Source: Paenibacillus sp. Marseille-Q4541 (GTDB taxonomy: Bacteria; Bacillota; Bacilli; Paenibacillales; Paenibacillaceae). Taken from it: DNA of 64,000 nt. The position numbers and the translations under genes were made by a program. The stretch lies in NCBI RefSeq assembly GCF_018310695.1, contig NZ_JAGXCY010000005.1:62001-126000 (forward strand), written 5' to 3'. The notes beneath the pieces were generated by a model. The model ran no database searches, was not told where the DNA came from, and saw nothing but the letters and a program-made list of their open reading frames with translations. Below, in pieces: positions 25,079-34,875 of the stretch (the stretch's first letter is position 1; each line of letters begins with the position of its first letter).

Positions 25079-26818
25079 ATGAGTGATTACATGCTTCGCC
25101 GATTCTTTTCGTACTACAAGCCATACAAACCACTGTTTATTCTTGATTTCGTATGTGCTGTCATTGCAGGCTTAATGGAGCTAGGTTTTCCGCTCGCAGT
25201 AAACTACGTTGTAGATAAACTACTGCCGAGCGGTGACTTTGAAACTATTTTATACGCTTGTACAGGGCTCCTGACCATCTATATCATTACTGCTTTTCTT
25301 CATTTTGTAGTAACGTACTGGGGACATATGCTCGGTATAAACATTGAGACGGATATGCGCAGCCGGATGTTTGATCATATTCAAAAGCTGTCATTTCGTT
25401 TCTTTGATAACAATAAGACAGGTAATTTGATGTCCCGAATTACGAATGATCTAATGGAGATCGGGGAGATGGCCCACCACGGCCCTGAAGATTTATTTAT
25501 CGCGGTGATGACATTAATTGGGGCTTTCGTTTTGATGCTGAATATTAACTGGAAGCTAGCGGTGATGACCTTCATTATTGTTCCTGTCGTCATTTGGCTG
25601 GCACTATATTTCAATACAAAAATGACCAAGGCATTTCACAAAATGTACGGCAATATTGCTACCTTCAACTCCCGAGTTGAGAATACGGTTGGTGGTATTC
25701 GCGTGGTTCAAGCATTTGCCAACGAAGGGTTTGAGAAGGAACGTTTTTCGAAAGACAACGGTGAGTTCCGACTTACCAAATTGTTTAGCTACAAAATCAT
25801 GGCTCAGAATATTACGATCAGCTACATGCTGACTCGTAGCATTAATCTGTTTGTTCTGATCTGCGGTGCCTGGTTTATTATGCAAGGAGAACTTACTTCA
25901 GGTCAATTTATTGCCTTCTTGTTGTTAACCAATGTATTCTTTCGCCCTATCGATAAAATTAATGCCATCATCGAGAGTTATCCTAAGGGGATTGCCGGTT
26001 TCCAGAGATATCTGGAACTGATGGATACGGAACCGGATGTTAAGGATCGTGAAGACGCGGTAAAAGCTCCTGAATTTCATGGAGATATTGAGTACAAAAA
26101 CGTATCCTTTGCCTATGATGAACAATCCCAAGTTCTATCTGGGATCAATCTTAAGATTCGTGCGGGAGAGACGGTTGCCTTTGTAGGACCCTCAGGTGCG
26201 GGCAAAACGACGATATGCAGTTTGCTTCCAAGATTCTATGAGGCAACACATGGATCAATCTCTATCGATGGAATGGATACGACTCGTATGACGCTAGCTT
26301 CCCTCCGTAAGCAAATTGGTATCGTGCAGCAGGATGTCTTCCTTTTCTCGGGGACGATTAGGGAAAATATTGCATACGGTAATCTTGATGCCGATGATAA
26401 CGAAATCTGGAGAGCAGCTCAACATGCAGAGCTGGCAGATACGATTCATCGAATGCCGGAAGGGCTGGATACGGTAATTGGCGAGCGAGGAGTGAAATTG
26501 TCGGGGGGGCAGAAGCAGCGACTGGCTATTGCTCGTATGTTTTTGAAGAACCCGAAAATTCTTATTCTGGATGAGGCTACTTCGGCACTCGATACAGAAA
26601 CAGAGGCTGCTATACAAGAATCATTAACAGAACTTTCCGAAGGAAGAACTACGCTTGTCATTGCTCACCGTCTTGCGACGATCAAGAACGCAGACCGAAT
26701 TGTCGTTGTAACGGCCAATGGAATTGAAGAGCAGGGATCACATGAAGAACTTCTTCATAGGAATGGTGCATACAGTAGACTCTACACGGCTCAATTTGGT
26801 CAACAGCTGCAAGTATAA
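25079..26818 (+). CDS. MsbA-type ABC exporter (half-transporter)
   Basis: A 579-residue ABC transporter with six membrane helices (1-320) fused to one nucleotide-binding domain. Walker A GPSGAGKTT (near 372), ABC signature KLSGGQKQR, Walker B ILILDEATSALD and the switch His in IAHRLATI are intact. It should work as a homodimer to export lipids, peptides or drugs. The start may be ATG 25079 or, by homology of MLRRFFSYYKPYK, ATG 25091; the only ribosome-like bases are AAGGGA. Single gene with a terminator. Confidence 0.92.
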   Translation: MSDYMLRRFFSYYKPYKPLFILDFVCAVIAGLMELGFPLAVNYVVDKLLPSGDFETILYACTGLLTIYIITAFLHFVVTYWGHMLGINIETDMRSRMFDHIQKLSFRFFDNNKTGNLMSRITNDLMEIGEMAHHGPEDLFIAVMTLIGAFVLMLNINWKLAVMTFIIVPVVIWLALYFNTKMTKAFHKMYGNIATFNSRVENTVGGIRVVQAFANEGFEKERFSKDNGEFRLTKLFSYKIMAQNITISYMLTRSINLFVLICGAWFIMQGELTSGQFIAFLLLTNVFFRPIDKINAIIESYPKGIAGFQRYLELMDTEPDVKDREDAVKAPEFHGDIEYKNVSFAYDEQSQVLSGINLKIRAGETVAFVGPSGAGKTTICSLLPRFYEATHGSISIDGMDTTRMTLASLRKQIGIVQQDVFLFSGTIRENIAYGNLDADDNEIWRAAQHAELADTIHRMPEGLDTVIGERGVKLSGGQKQRLAIARMFLKNPKILILDEATSALDTETEAAIQESLTELSEGRTTLVIAHRLATIKNADRIVVVTANGIEEQGSHEELLHRNGAYSRLYTAQFGQQLQV

Positions 26819-26860
26819 ATTACATTGAAATCGTGAAAAGTGGATTAATACAAAGGATAA

Positions 26861-26896
26861 ATAAAGCCTCTTCAATAATAAGAGGCTTTATTTTTT
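26861..26896 (+). terminator. Rho-independent terminator
   Basis: A 12-bp stem (ATAAAGCCTCTT / AGAGGCTTTAT with one end pair) followed by T residues ends the ABC gene. Confidence 0.93.
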
Positions 26897-27399
26897 GTTT
26901 TCTGACGCGTATTTTGGTAGTATTTATATTTGGTGCTTATGTATCTAATTTAGATTCATCTAAAAAATGCATCGATTACCTTTAAAATTGGAAATGCTCT
27001 TCGCTGCAAATGTTTATAGAATAAGATTAGAAAATAAAACCATCCATTTTGGATAGGCCGAGAAATTAAATGAGGTGACCGCCTGGGGCGAACATGAACA
27101 TCCAGATTACATCTGCTTTATGAAAATAAGAAACTCGCTGAGTTTGTATTGCGAGAGCCCGTAATTCATGACTTTGTAGCAATGTAAAATAAGATGAGAA
27201 TGACCGAAGAGCGATTCATTATTGAGTAGGCATGCGAAGATGAAGAAAACATCGATTTACATGTCAAGATTCTCTTATTTTATTTAGGCTGATTCATATT
27301 CATTTAATATTAACTATTTATAATACGTTTTAATTGAGTGTATTTCATATGGTATTCCGTCCTGGAACAATCCAAAATAATTGACGGAGGGAACATTTC
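26897..27399 (+). other. Intergenic region before odhA, with possible gene remnant
   Basis: This AT-rich stretch of about 500 bases has no full gene. At 27115-27189 one frame reads LYENKKLAEFVLREPVIHDF followed by three residues and a stop, which looks like the end of a real protein; another frame just upstream gives WGEHEHPDYI. Stops and frame changes break any continuous gene, so this may be a decayed gene. No promoter can be fixed with confidence. Confidence 0.35.
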
Positions 27400-30291
27400 A
27401 TGGCTAACGAAGATGGCAGTATGCAAAGCCCTTGGAAAGCTTATTACGGACCTAACATGGGTTATGTTCAAGAACAGTACGAACTTTATACAGTAAATCC
27501 GGATTCAGTCGATGCTGAGTACCGCACGCTTTTTCAGCAGTGGGGCCCACCTCCTGTAGAAGAGCTAACAAGTTCTAAAGAGTCTGGGAGTACAATTGCT
27601 TCCGGAGTAGCAGACATTCATCTTTTACAGAAAGCGGTTACAGCGGGGAAGCTCGTTCAAAATATTCGCAGATTTGGTCACTTAAAAGCGGATATTGATC
27701 CTCTTGGCATAAGTGAGGAAGTAAATACAAATCTTCTTTCTCCTGAGCAACTTGGACTCAGCGAACAAGATTTACGATCATTGCCTGCTTCTATTATTTG
27801 GGAGAATGCAGATGCGACCACAAAAACAGCTTTGGACGCTATTGCGCGTCTGAATGAATTATATACAGGTCCGATTGCCTTTGAATTTTCTCATATTCAG
27901 GATGAAGAAGAACGTAAGTGGCTTAATGAATATATTGAGTCTGGAAAAGTACAGGCAGAGCTAACAGAAGAAGAACGAAAAGCGCTATTGAAACGTTTGG
28001 TGCAAGTGGAACAGTTTGAACAATTTTTGCACAAGACTTTTGTAGGTCAGAAGTGGTTCTCTATTGAAGGGAATGACATGCTTGTTCCGATGCTGGATTC
28101 CTTCATTGAAACGATGACTGATGCTGGTTCAAGCCATATTTTAATGGGTATGGCACATCGGGGGCGTCTGAATGTACTTGCACATGTTCTTGGGAAACCT
28201 TATGGTAAAATCTTTTCCAAATTCCATCACGCAGTGAACAAGGATCTTGTCCCTTCAGAATCATCTTCAGGTGTTAACTACGGTTGGACTGGAGATGTGA
28301 AATATCATTTAGGAGCTACTCGTTATGTCAAAAATGGCGAGACTGTTCAAGCCAAAATCACGATGGCAAATAACCCGAGTCATTTAGAGTATGTAAACCC
28401 GGTTGTTCAAGGTTTTGCTCGTGCTGCTCAGGAAGATCGTCGTGAGTCTGGTTATCCTAAACAGGATGTATCCAAAGCTGCTACGATTTTGATGCATGGT
28501 GACGCTGCATTCCCTGGTGAAGGTATCGTGGCTGAGACTTTGAATTTCAAAGCACTGAAGGGATACCAGAATGGTGGAACTCTTCATGTTATCGTAAATA
28601 ACCGCGTCGGATTCACGACGGACAGCGATGATTCGCGATCCACGCTTTATTCTAGCGATCTAGCTAAAGGATATGAAATTCCGATTGTACATGTCAATGC
28701 GGATGAACCGGAAGCATGTATTGCTGCAATGAAACTAGCATCGGAATACCGCAATCGTTTTAAGAAAGACTTTTTAGTAGATCTGATTGGTTACCGTCGT
28801 TACGGTCACAACGAGACAGATGATCCGGAAACGACACAACCTGTTGTCTATGCAAAAGTTAAAAAGCACGCTCTTGTAACGGAAATCTATTCGGAGCGTC
28901 TTGTTAAGAAAGGACTTGCATCAGATCTTCTGGCACGGTATCGTGCTGAAGCTCAGAATGTCCTGAAACAGGCATACGAAGAAGTGAAGCAAGGGAACGT
29001 AAGTCATGAAGAAGTTCATGACAAAGTTGATGCTGGTAGCAAACAGCTGGATAAACCAGAAAGAATGACGAGCACTACGACTGCGGTACCTATAGAGAAA
29101 CTTCGTGAAATAAATGCGGAACTATTAAAATGGCCGGAAGGCTTCAAAGTATATCCGAAATTGCAAAGAATTTTGCAACGTCGTCTGAATGCACTGGACG
29201 AAGGAGAAAAAGTAGATTGGAGTTTGGCTGAAACACTTGCATTTGCATCCATTCTTACCGACGGTAAGCCAATTCGGATGACGGGTCAAGATGCACAGCG
29301 TGCAACCTTTGCACATCGTAATCTTGTGCTTCATGATGCAGAGACGGGTGAAGAGTACAATTTGCTTCATCGTCTGCCGCAAGCCAAAGCTTCCTTTGCT
29401 CTTCATAACAGTCCTTTGTCAGAAGAATCTGTTGTTGGTTTTGAGTATGGTTATAATGTGTATTCACCAGAGACATTGGTAATCTGGGAGGCACAATTCG
29501 GTGATTTTGCTAACTGTGCTCAAGTTATCTTTGATCAGTTTGTATCTTCTGGCCGTTCGAAATGGTCCCAGAATTCAAGCCTGGTGATGTTGCTCCCTCA
29601 TGCTAGTGAAGGGCAAGGACCTGAGCATACGAGTGCAAGACTGGAACGTTTCCTGCAAATGTGCGCGGATGATAACTGGATTGTTGCGAATCTTTCAAGT
29701 AGTGCGCAATATTTCCATCTGCTACGTCGGCAGGCTGCATTAACAGAAACGGATGATGCTAGACCGCTTGTGTTAATGTCGCCAAAGAGTCTTATCCGTA
29801 ATCCTAGAGTGGCATCACCAGCGAGTCTGCTTAGCCAAGGTAGCTTCCAGACTGTAATGGAACAGCCTAACCTAGGCGTTCAATCAGACCGTGTTGAGCG
29901 TGTCCTCTTATGTAGTGGTAAGATTGCTATTGACCTGGAAGAAGCCATTGAGAAGGATAAGGAACAAGACTGGTCTTGGCTCCACATTATCCGAGTAGAA
30001 CAATTATATCCTTTCCCTGAACAGGAAATTAAACGTATTCTAGCTAGATTCCGCAACCTGAAACAATTAGTATGGACTCAGGAAGAGCCTAAAAATATGG
30101 GAGCTTGGACTTATATGGAACCTAGACTGCGTGCTCTTGCTCCAGAAGGCACCAAGGTAGAATATGCAGGACGTGTTGAGCGTTCAAGCCCGGCAACGGG
30201 ATTCCAGCATGTCCATATACAAGAACAACAGCAAATTTTGGCTAAAGTATTAAAACAAAATTCGAAGAAAAACATTCCACTGGGGAGGTAG
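27400..30291 (+). CDS. odhA: 2-oxoglutarate dehydrogenase E1 component
   Basis: E1 decarboxylates 2-oxoglutarate with thiamine diphosphate and passes the succinyl group to the lipoyl domain of E2 in the TCA cycle. The 963-residue length, N-terminal AYYGPNMGYVQEQYELY (the E2-docking arm), MAHRGRLNVLAHVLGKPY, the ThDP motif MHGDAAFPGEGIVAE to NN, and the C-terminal WTQEEPKNMGAW are characteristic. GACGGAGGG lies before the ATG. odhB starts 6 bases after the stop; lpd (E3) is not in the window and is usually shared. Confidence 0.97.
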   Translation: MANEDGSMQSPWKAYYGPNMGYVQEQYELYTVNPDSVDAEYRTLFQQWGPPPVEELTSSKESGSTIASGVADIHLLQKAVTAGKLVQNIRRFGHLKADIDPLGISEEVNTNLLSPEQLGLSEQDLRSLPASIIWENADATTKTALDAIARLNELYTGPIAFEFSHIQDEEERKWLNEYIESGKVQAELTEEERKALLKRLVQVEQFEQFLHKTFVGQKWFSIEGNDMLVPMLDSFIETMTDAGSSHILMGMAHRGRLNVLAHVLGKPYGKIFSKFHHAVNKDLVPSESSSGVNYGWTGDVKYHLGATRYVKNGETVQAKITMANNPSHLEYVNPVVQGFARAAQEDRRESGYPKQDVSKAATILMHGDAAFPGEGIVAETLNFKALKGYQNGGTLHVIVNNRVGFTTDSDDSRSTLYSSDLAKGYEIPIVHVNADEPEACIAAMKLASEYRNRFKKDFLVDLIGYRRYGHNETDDPETTQPVVYAKVKKHALVTEIYSERLVKKGLASDLLARYRAEAQNVLKQAYEEVKQGNVSHEEVHDKVDAGSKQLDKPERMTSTTTAVPIEKLREINAELLKWPEGFKVYPKLQRILQRRLNALDEGEKVDWSLAETLAFASILTDGKPIRMTGQDAQRATFAHRNLVLHDAETGEEYNLLHRLPQAKASFALHNSPLSEESVVGFEYGYNVYSPETLVIWEAQFGDFANCAQVIFDQFVSSGRSKWSQNSSLVMLLPHASEGQGPEHTSARLERFLQMCADDNWIVANLSSSAQYFHLLRRQAALTETDDARPLVLMSPKSLIRNPRVASPASLLSQGSFQTVMEQPNLGVQSDRVERVLLCSGKIAIDLEEAIEKDKEQDWSWLHIIRVEQLYPFPEQEIKRILARFRNLKQLVWTQEEPKNMGAWTYMEPRLRALAPEGTKVEYAGRVERSSPATGFQHVHIQEQQQILAKVLKQNSKKNIPLGR

Positions 30292-30297
30292 CTTGCT

Positions 30298-31557
30298 GTG
30301 AGCGAAATTAAAGTACCGGCTATGGGAGAATCCATCACGGAAGGGACAATATCCAGATGGGTCGTTAAAGAAGGAGATTCTGTAAGTCAAGGGGATGTAC
30401 TTCTAGAAGTTGAAACAGATAAGGTAAACATCGAAATTAGTGCAGAAGAGAGTGGTGTGATCACCAGTATCTTGCATCAGGAAGGAGATACGGTGCAAAT
30501 TGGGGAAGCAATTGCGTTGCTTGAAGCGGGTGCAGGTGCTAAAGAATCAGCGGCAACTTCAGCACCAGCTCCCGAAGCTCCGGCTCCAGCAGCTCCAGCG
30601 CCAACACAAGCTCCTGTGAAAAGTGAGCAAAAGGATGTTGGCGGAGAGAATGGAAGCCCGAAAGCTTCGCCATCTGCACGCAAACTCGCTCGTGAACGCG
30701 GTATTGATCTTGATCAGGTACAGGGTCGCGATCCTATCGGACGCATTTACCAAGACGATGTGAAATCTCACGGTTCGGTGCCAGCAGCTCCTGCAGCAGC
30801 TCCTAGTAAACCAGCTAGTGCTCCAGCAGCTCCAAAAGAACAAGCAAGCTTTAGTAAACCAGTAGATCGTCAAAAAATGTCTCGCCGTCGTGCGACCATT
30901 GCGAAGAGACTTGTAGAAGCACAGCAAACGGCTGCGATGCTGACTACATTTAATGAAGTAGACATGACTGCTATACTGGATGTCCGCAAACGTCGTAAAG
31001 ACAAATTTAAAGAAAAGCATGATGTAGGTCTCGGATTCATGTCTTTCTTTACAAAAGCTGTTGTTGGTGCTCTTAAGCAGTATCCAACCGTCAACGCGGA
31101 AATTGATGGCGATGATATCATTCTTAAGAAATTCTACGACATCGGTATTGCGGTATCTGCGAAAGAAGGACTTGTTGTCCCTGTCGTTCGCGATGCGGAT
31201 CGTTTAAGCTTTGCTGAAATTGAGCGTAACATCGGGGAACTAGCTTCTAAAGCTCGCACGAACACATTGTCGCTGAACGAGTTGCAAGGAGGAACATTTA
31301 CGATTACCAATGGTGGCGTATTTGGATCTCTCCTGTCTACACCAATTCTAAACGCTCCTCAAGTCGGTATCCTGGGCATGCATAAGATTCAAGTACGTCC
31401 TGTAGCTATTGATGATGAGCGTATGGAGAATCGTCCAATGATGTACATTGCGCTTTCTTATGATCACCGAATTATTGATGGTAGCGAAGCGGTGCGCTTC
31501 CTTGTAGCAGTGAAAGAGCTGTTAGAAGATCCTGAATCACTGTTGCTCGAAGGATAA
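30298..31557 (+). CDS. odhB: Dihydrolipoyllysine-residue succinyltransferase (E2 of 2-oxoglutarate dehydrogenase)
   Basis: A 419-residue E2: lipoyl domain (1-76, with the lipoyl Lys in [10 protein letters not shown]), an Ala/Pro-rich linker, the peripheral E1/E3-binding domain (about 122-157, [14 protein letters not shown]), a second Ala/Pro linker, and the catalytic domain ending with [12 protein letters not shown] (catalytic His and Asp). It starts at GTG 30298 behind GGGGAGG at the very end of odhA, indicating tight translational coupling. A terminator follows. Confidence 0.97.
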   Translation: MSEIKVPAMGESITEGTISRWVVKEGDSVSQGDVLLEVETDKVNIEISAEESGVITSILHQEGDTVQIGEAIALLEAGAGAKESAATSAPAPEAPAPAAPAPTQAPVKSEQKDVGGENGSPKASPSARKLARERGIDLDQVQGRDPIGRIYQDDVKSHGSVPAAPAAAPSKPASAPAAPKEQASFSKPVDRQKMSRRRATIAKRLVEAQQTAAMLTTFNEVDMTAILDVRKRRKDKFKEKHDVGLGFMSFFTKAVVGALKQYPTVNAEIDGDDIILKKFYDIGIAVSAKEGLVVPVVRDADRLSFAEIERNIGELASKARTNTLSLNELQGGTFTITNGGVFGSLLSTPILNAPQVGILGMHKIQVRPVAIDDERMENRPMMYIALSYDHRIIDGSEAVRFLVAVKELLEDPESLLLEG

Positions 31558-31574
31558 TTCTAATAAATATAGAA

Positions 31575-31628
31575 TAAAAAGAAGGACAGGCGTGCATATC
31601 ACTTGCAAAGTCGTGTCCTTCTTTTTTT
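31575..31628 (+). terminator. Rho-independent terminator
   Basis: AAAAGAAGGACA pairs with TGTCCTTCTTTT, followed by T residues; it ends the odhAB operon. Confidence 0.9.
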
Positions 31629-31655
31629 ATTATTCGACCGAGGAGGAGAAACTTA

Positions 31656-32195
31656 ATGATGACAATTGAGGATTTAAGATACCCGATTGGACAGGAAAAA
31701 CTAGATCCTGTTAATGATGCTAATCTTAAAGAGTGGATTCAAAATATAAACTTGCTTCCTCAGAAGCTCAAAGAGGCTGTGAATAATTTGTCTGAGGAGC
31801 AATTAAACACCCCTTACCGTCCAGATGGGTGGAACGTAAGGCAAGTCGTTCATCATGTCGCAGACAGCCATATGAACTGTTTCATAAGGTTTAAACTTGC
31901 TTTGACGGAAAACAATCCAACAATACGACCTTATGAGGAAACATTGTGGGCAGAACTACCTGATGCTAAAAGTGAACCCATTGATTCTTCTTTAAACATT
32001 ATTGAAGGGCTTCATACACGATGGATCATTTTGTTGAATTCGTTAATGCCTGAAGATTTTAATCGGACATTCTATCATCCTGGTTCACAGAAGACCTTAA
32101 CACTAGGAGAATGTGTTCGCCTTTATTCCTGGCACAGTCTTCACCATACTTCCCATATTACGTCTTTGAGGGAACGAATGAATTGGCAGATGTAG
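31656..32195 (+). CDS. yfiT: YfiT/BstA-like DinB-family protein (possible bacillithiol S-transferase)
   Basis: The 179-residue protein closely resembles B. subtilis YfiT: RYPIGQEK at the start, PYRPDGWNVRQVVHHVADSH in the middle and YSWHSLHHTSHI at the end. The three metal-binding His residues (in VVHHVADSH and HSLHHTSHI) are kept. YfiT/BstA binds a divalent metal and has been reported to transfer bacillithiol to electrophiles. GAGGAGG precedes the ATG. It is a single gene between two terminators. Confidence 0.88.
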   Translation: MMTIEDLRYPIGQEKLDPVNDANLKEWIQNINLLPQKLKEAVNNLSEEQLNTPYRPDGWNVRQVVHHVADSHMNCFIRFKLALTENNPTIRPYEETLWAELPDAKSEPIDSSLNIIEGLHTRWIILLNSLMPEDFNRTFYHPGSQKTLTLGECVRLYSWHSLHHTSHITSLRERMNWQM

Positions 32196-32208
32196 AACAT
32201 GTGGAAAT

Positions 32209-32279
32209 AAGAAAAAGCCTTGTTTGGCGATTTGAATGATGAGTTCAATGGCCAGCAAGGCTTTTTCTTGAATTATTCA
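32209..32279. terminator. Bidirectional terminator
   Basis: AAGAAAAAGCCTTG and CAAGGCTTTTTCTT form the outer stem around a long loop between converging genes; the end of the lipase gene (stop at 32273) overlaps the right arm. Confidence 0.8.
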
Positions 32280-33208
32280 GAGGTAGGCATATGACGAAGA
32301 AGCCAATCCGCAACATGCTCTTCTACTTCTTTACGATTGATTTCGTGAAGCATCTCGTGTCGTCCTTCGGGGTAAATTCGGTACTCCAAATCCTTTATCT
32401 CAAGGTTCTTATACATTTCCACCAGATTAAGGACTCCTTTGCCATTCATGCCAACGGGATCCTTCCCACCGGAAAAGATATATACGGGTTTATCTTTAGG
32501 GATGTTAGCCAAATGATGAGGAAGATGAATTTCCATGAGCAGTTCGAAAAATCCTCGATAGAAACGAGCAGTACATAGCGAGCCGCATAGCGGATCATCT
32601 ATAAACTTCTTTACTTCATGTACGTCGTTTGATAACCAGTCAAACGGAGTGACAGCAGGGCGGAAAGATCGGTTAAATCCACCAAATACAACTGCATTCA
32701 GAAGTAGACTGCGATGTTCCTGACCTTGCATAACGCTTTGAAGGAGAGCGATACGCTGACCAAAACCTAAAAGCCCTCTTTTTCCATTCGTACCGGATAA
32801 AATATAACCCTCATAAATATGAGGTCCTTCATACATCAATTTTTGTGTGAGAAATGACCCCATACTATGTCCTAGTAAGAAGACGGGCAATCCGGGATGT
32901 TCTTTTTGTATGAGCTCACCCAGTTCACCCATATCTTTGGTCATCCACTTGAAGGCATCGGGTCCACCATCTCCTAACATCCCTTGATCTATGGCGGTTT
33001 TTCCGTGTCCGCGATGATCATTGGCGTAAATGATGAACCCGTGTTTGGTCAAGCAATCGGCCAGCTCTTCATAACGCTTTGCTGTCTCAGACATTCCATG
33101 CGCAATCTGTACAATCCCCTTAACTGGCACTTCATCTTCTGGAGTCCAGCGGTAGACAAAGATATTGACTTCGTCACTATCCAGCATTTGAAAAGTGTAT
33201 TCCTGCAT
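32273..33208 (-). CDS. Monoacylglycerol lipase/lysophospholipase-like alpha/beta hydrolase
   Basis: A 311-residue hydrolase of the Hydrolase_4 (lysophospholipase) group. The oxyanion start QIAHGMSE, the substrate-shaping YANDHRGHGKT, the nucleophile elbow LLGHSMGS (near 114), the Asp in GGKDPVG and the His in EGRHEMLHE are all present. It lacks a signal peptide. It lies 44 bases after manA on the same strand with AAGGAGA before the ATG, so it is probably the last gene of the mnmL-mnmM-manA unit. The true ester substrate is unknown. Confidence 0.9.
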   Translation of the reverse strand: MQEYTFQMLDSDEVNIFVYRWTPEDEVPVKGIVQIAHGMSETAKRYEELADCLTKHGFIIYANDHRGHGKTAIDQGMLGDGGPDAFKWMTKDMGELGELIQKEHPGLPVFLLGHSMGSFLTQKLMYEGPHIYEGYILSGTNGKRGLLGFGQRIALLQSVMQGQEHRSLLLNAVVFGGFNRSFRPAVTPFDWLSNDVHEVKKFIDDPLCGSLCTARFYRGFFELLMEIHLPHHLANIPKDKPVYIFSGGKDPVGMNGKGVLNLVEMYKNLEIKDLEYRIYPEGRHEMLHEINRKEVEEHVADWLLRHMPTSE

Positions 33209-33252
33209 GACCCATTTCTCCTTCCAAGGTGAATGAAAATAGGATTTATATA

Positions 33253-34233
33253 TTAGGGAAGATAAGACCGCAATACGGTTGTATTACCTTCAAGTTTGTA
33301 ACTTCCAAGGTTAGAAGGGAGTAGGTAACATTGACCTGCTTCCAAATCAAGGCTAGAATTATCTCCATTTTCGCCCCAGATTAATTGACCGGATCCTTCA
33401 CAAATAACGAGGATTGTAAAGCTATCTTCGCTTGTAGTGAGGTTCCAAGAACCCGACACGATTCCTTTTTCAACGACAAAATAAGGGCAAGAAGCAAGGG
33501 TCAGCCATTCACCTGGAACCGCCTGATTTGTCTTCATAGAAGTAGCACCCGTATTCTTGAACACGGTTACGTTAAGTGAATCTTCAACATGAAGTTCACG
33601 AGGTTTGCCATCTAGACCAGGACGATTATAATCAAAAATCCGGTAAGTTGTATCCGAGTTTTGTTGGATTTCAGCAACTACGACACCTGCACATAATGCA
33701 TGAACGGTACCCGCCGGGATAAAAAAGGAATCACCAGCCTCAACGGACACTTCTTGTAGTGTATCCATAACGGTACCATTTTCCAGTGCATCACGGAGCT
33801 CATCATGAGTTACATTTTCCTTTAATCCGTAAATAATCTTAGCATCCGGTTTTGCATCAAGGACATACCACATTTCCGTTTTGCCAAGTTCTCCTTTTGG
33901 AAGACCAGCATAATCATCGGTTGGATGAACCTGGATGGATAGATCATCATTACAGTCCAGCAGCTTGATCAGCAGGGGGAATCGGCCGCCTTGTTCTGAT
34001 ACGCCTTTCGTTCCAAGCCAATTTCGACCATAGGTTTCTCTTATTTCGTCAAGACCAGAGCCAGCTAAATCTCCGTTAAGCACTTTCGTTGTCCCATTCG
34101 GATGGTCAGCTATCATCCATCCTTCACCAATATGTCCTTCAGGAATCGCAAGGCCAAATTGTTCTAAAGCACGACCGCCCCATACTCTTTCTTTAAATTC
34201 GGGCTGAAATTGCAACGGATAAGGTTTTTGCAT
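33253..34233 (-). CDS. manA: Mannose-6-phosphate isomerase, class I
   Basis: ManA interconverts mannose 6-phosphate and fructose 6-phosphate. The 326-residue length is typical of Bacillus-type enzymes. Zinc-site motifs are visible: SIQVHPTDDYA near 99, KTEMWYVL near 116 and the His in GTVHALCAG near 174. TAAGGAGAG precedes the ATG. It lies between mnmM (56-base gap) and the lipase gene. It could supply GDP-mannose for cell-wall sugars or feed mannose into glycolysis. Confidence 0.95.
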   Translation of the reverse strand: MQKPYPLQFQPEFKERVWGGRALEQFGLAIPEGHIGEGWMIADHPNGTTKVLNGDLAGSGLDEIRETYGRNWLGTKGVSEQGGRFPLLIKLLDCNDDLSIQVHPTDDYAGLPKGELGKTEMWYVLDAKPDAKIIYGLKENVTHDELRDALENGTVMDTLQEVSVEAGDSFFIPAGTVHALCAGVVVAEIQQNSDTTYRIFDYNRPGLDGKPRELHVEDSLNVTVFKNTGATSMKTNQAVPGEWLTLASCPYFVVEKGIVSGSWNLTTSEDSFTILVICEGSGQLIWGENGDNSSLDLEAGQCYLLPSNLGSYKLEGNTTVLRSYLP

Positions 34234-34289
34234 GATTATTCTCTCCTTAAGATATGATATTAGTCGCTTTGTTACCCACTTAAATTTTG

Positions 34290-34874
34290 TTATTTCTTCT
34301 CAATTGCAATGAGATAGGGGGAAGTAGCACGCTGTAACTGCCTGTATGTAACTGCTTGTCCAATCTTAACTGGAAGTTTGCTTGCCCATTCACTGACAGC
34401 ATGAGCTTCTTCGTCTCCACCTTTATGACCAGGATATAAGACAACGGTCAAAATTCCTTTTGGTCTAAGTAAATCAAGGGATGCTTCCAGAGCCGTAATC
34501 GTGGTATCTGTAAGCGTAATAACAGAAGGATCAGCTTGATCCACCGGCAAATATCCGAGATTGAACATGACGGCTCCTATGTGCCCATGTAAGTGAGAGG
34601 GGATATAAGATTTCATATCCCCATGGCTTTTTTGTAACAAAGTGACTGGTGCAAGTGTTGCTTGATCGGCAACCCCCGCAAATCTGCTGTCAGCGAGCTT
34701 CAGGGCTTGCTCCTGGATATCGAATCCATAAATATGACCCTTTGCCCCAACGGTACGTGCCAGGAATAAAGTATCTGCTCCTGTACCGACCGTCGCATCA
34801 ATAGCTGTGTCCCCATAGCGCAGCCTGTCCGCTGTCCAATTATGTGCACAACTTAGAACAGAAAGGAAGCCCAT
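34290..34874 (-). CDS. mnmM: MnmM-type tRNA methyltransferase (YtqB family)
   Basis: A 194-residue SAM-dependent methyltransferase of the YtqB (rRNA_methylase-like) family. Motif I is AIDATVGTGADTLFLA near 24-39, with GFDIQEQAL and MFNLGYLP downstream. In Gram-positive bacteria YtqB/MnmM methylates the nm5(s2)U34 wobble base of tRNA to mnm5(s2)U. It starts 1 base after the stop of the radical-SAM gene mnmL, the same arrangement as ytqA-ytqB in B. subtilis, which strengthens the call. TGGAGG precedes the ATG. Confidence 0.88.
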   Translation of the reverse strand: MGFLSVLSCAHNWTADRLRYGDTAIDATVGTGADTLFLARTVGAKGHIYGFDIQEQALKLADSRFAGVADQATLAPVTLLQKSHGDMKSYIPSHLHGHIGAVMFNLGYLPVDQADPSVITLTDTTITALEASLDLLRPKGILTVVLYPGHKGGDEEAHAVSEWASKLPVKIGQAVTYRQLQRATSPYLIAIEKK

Positions 34875-34875
34875 A

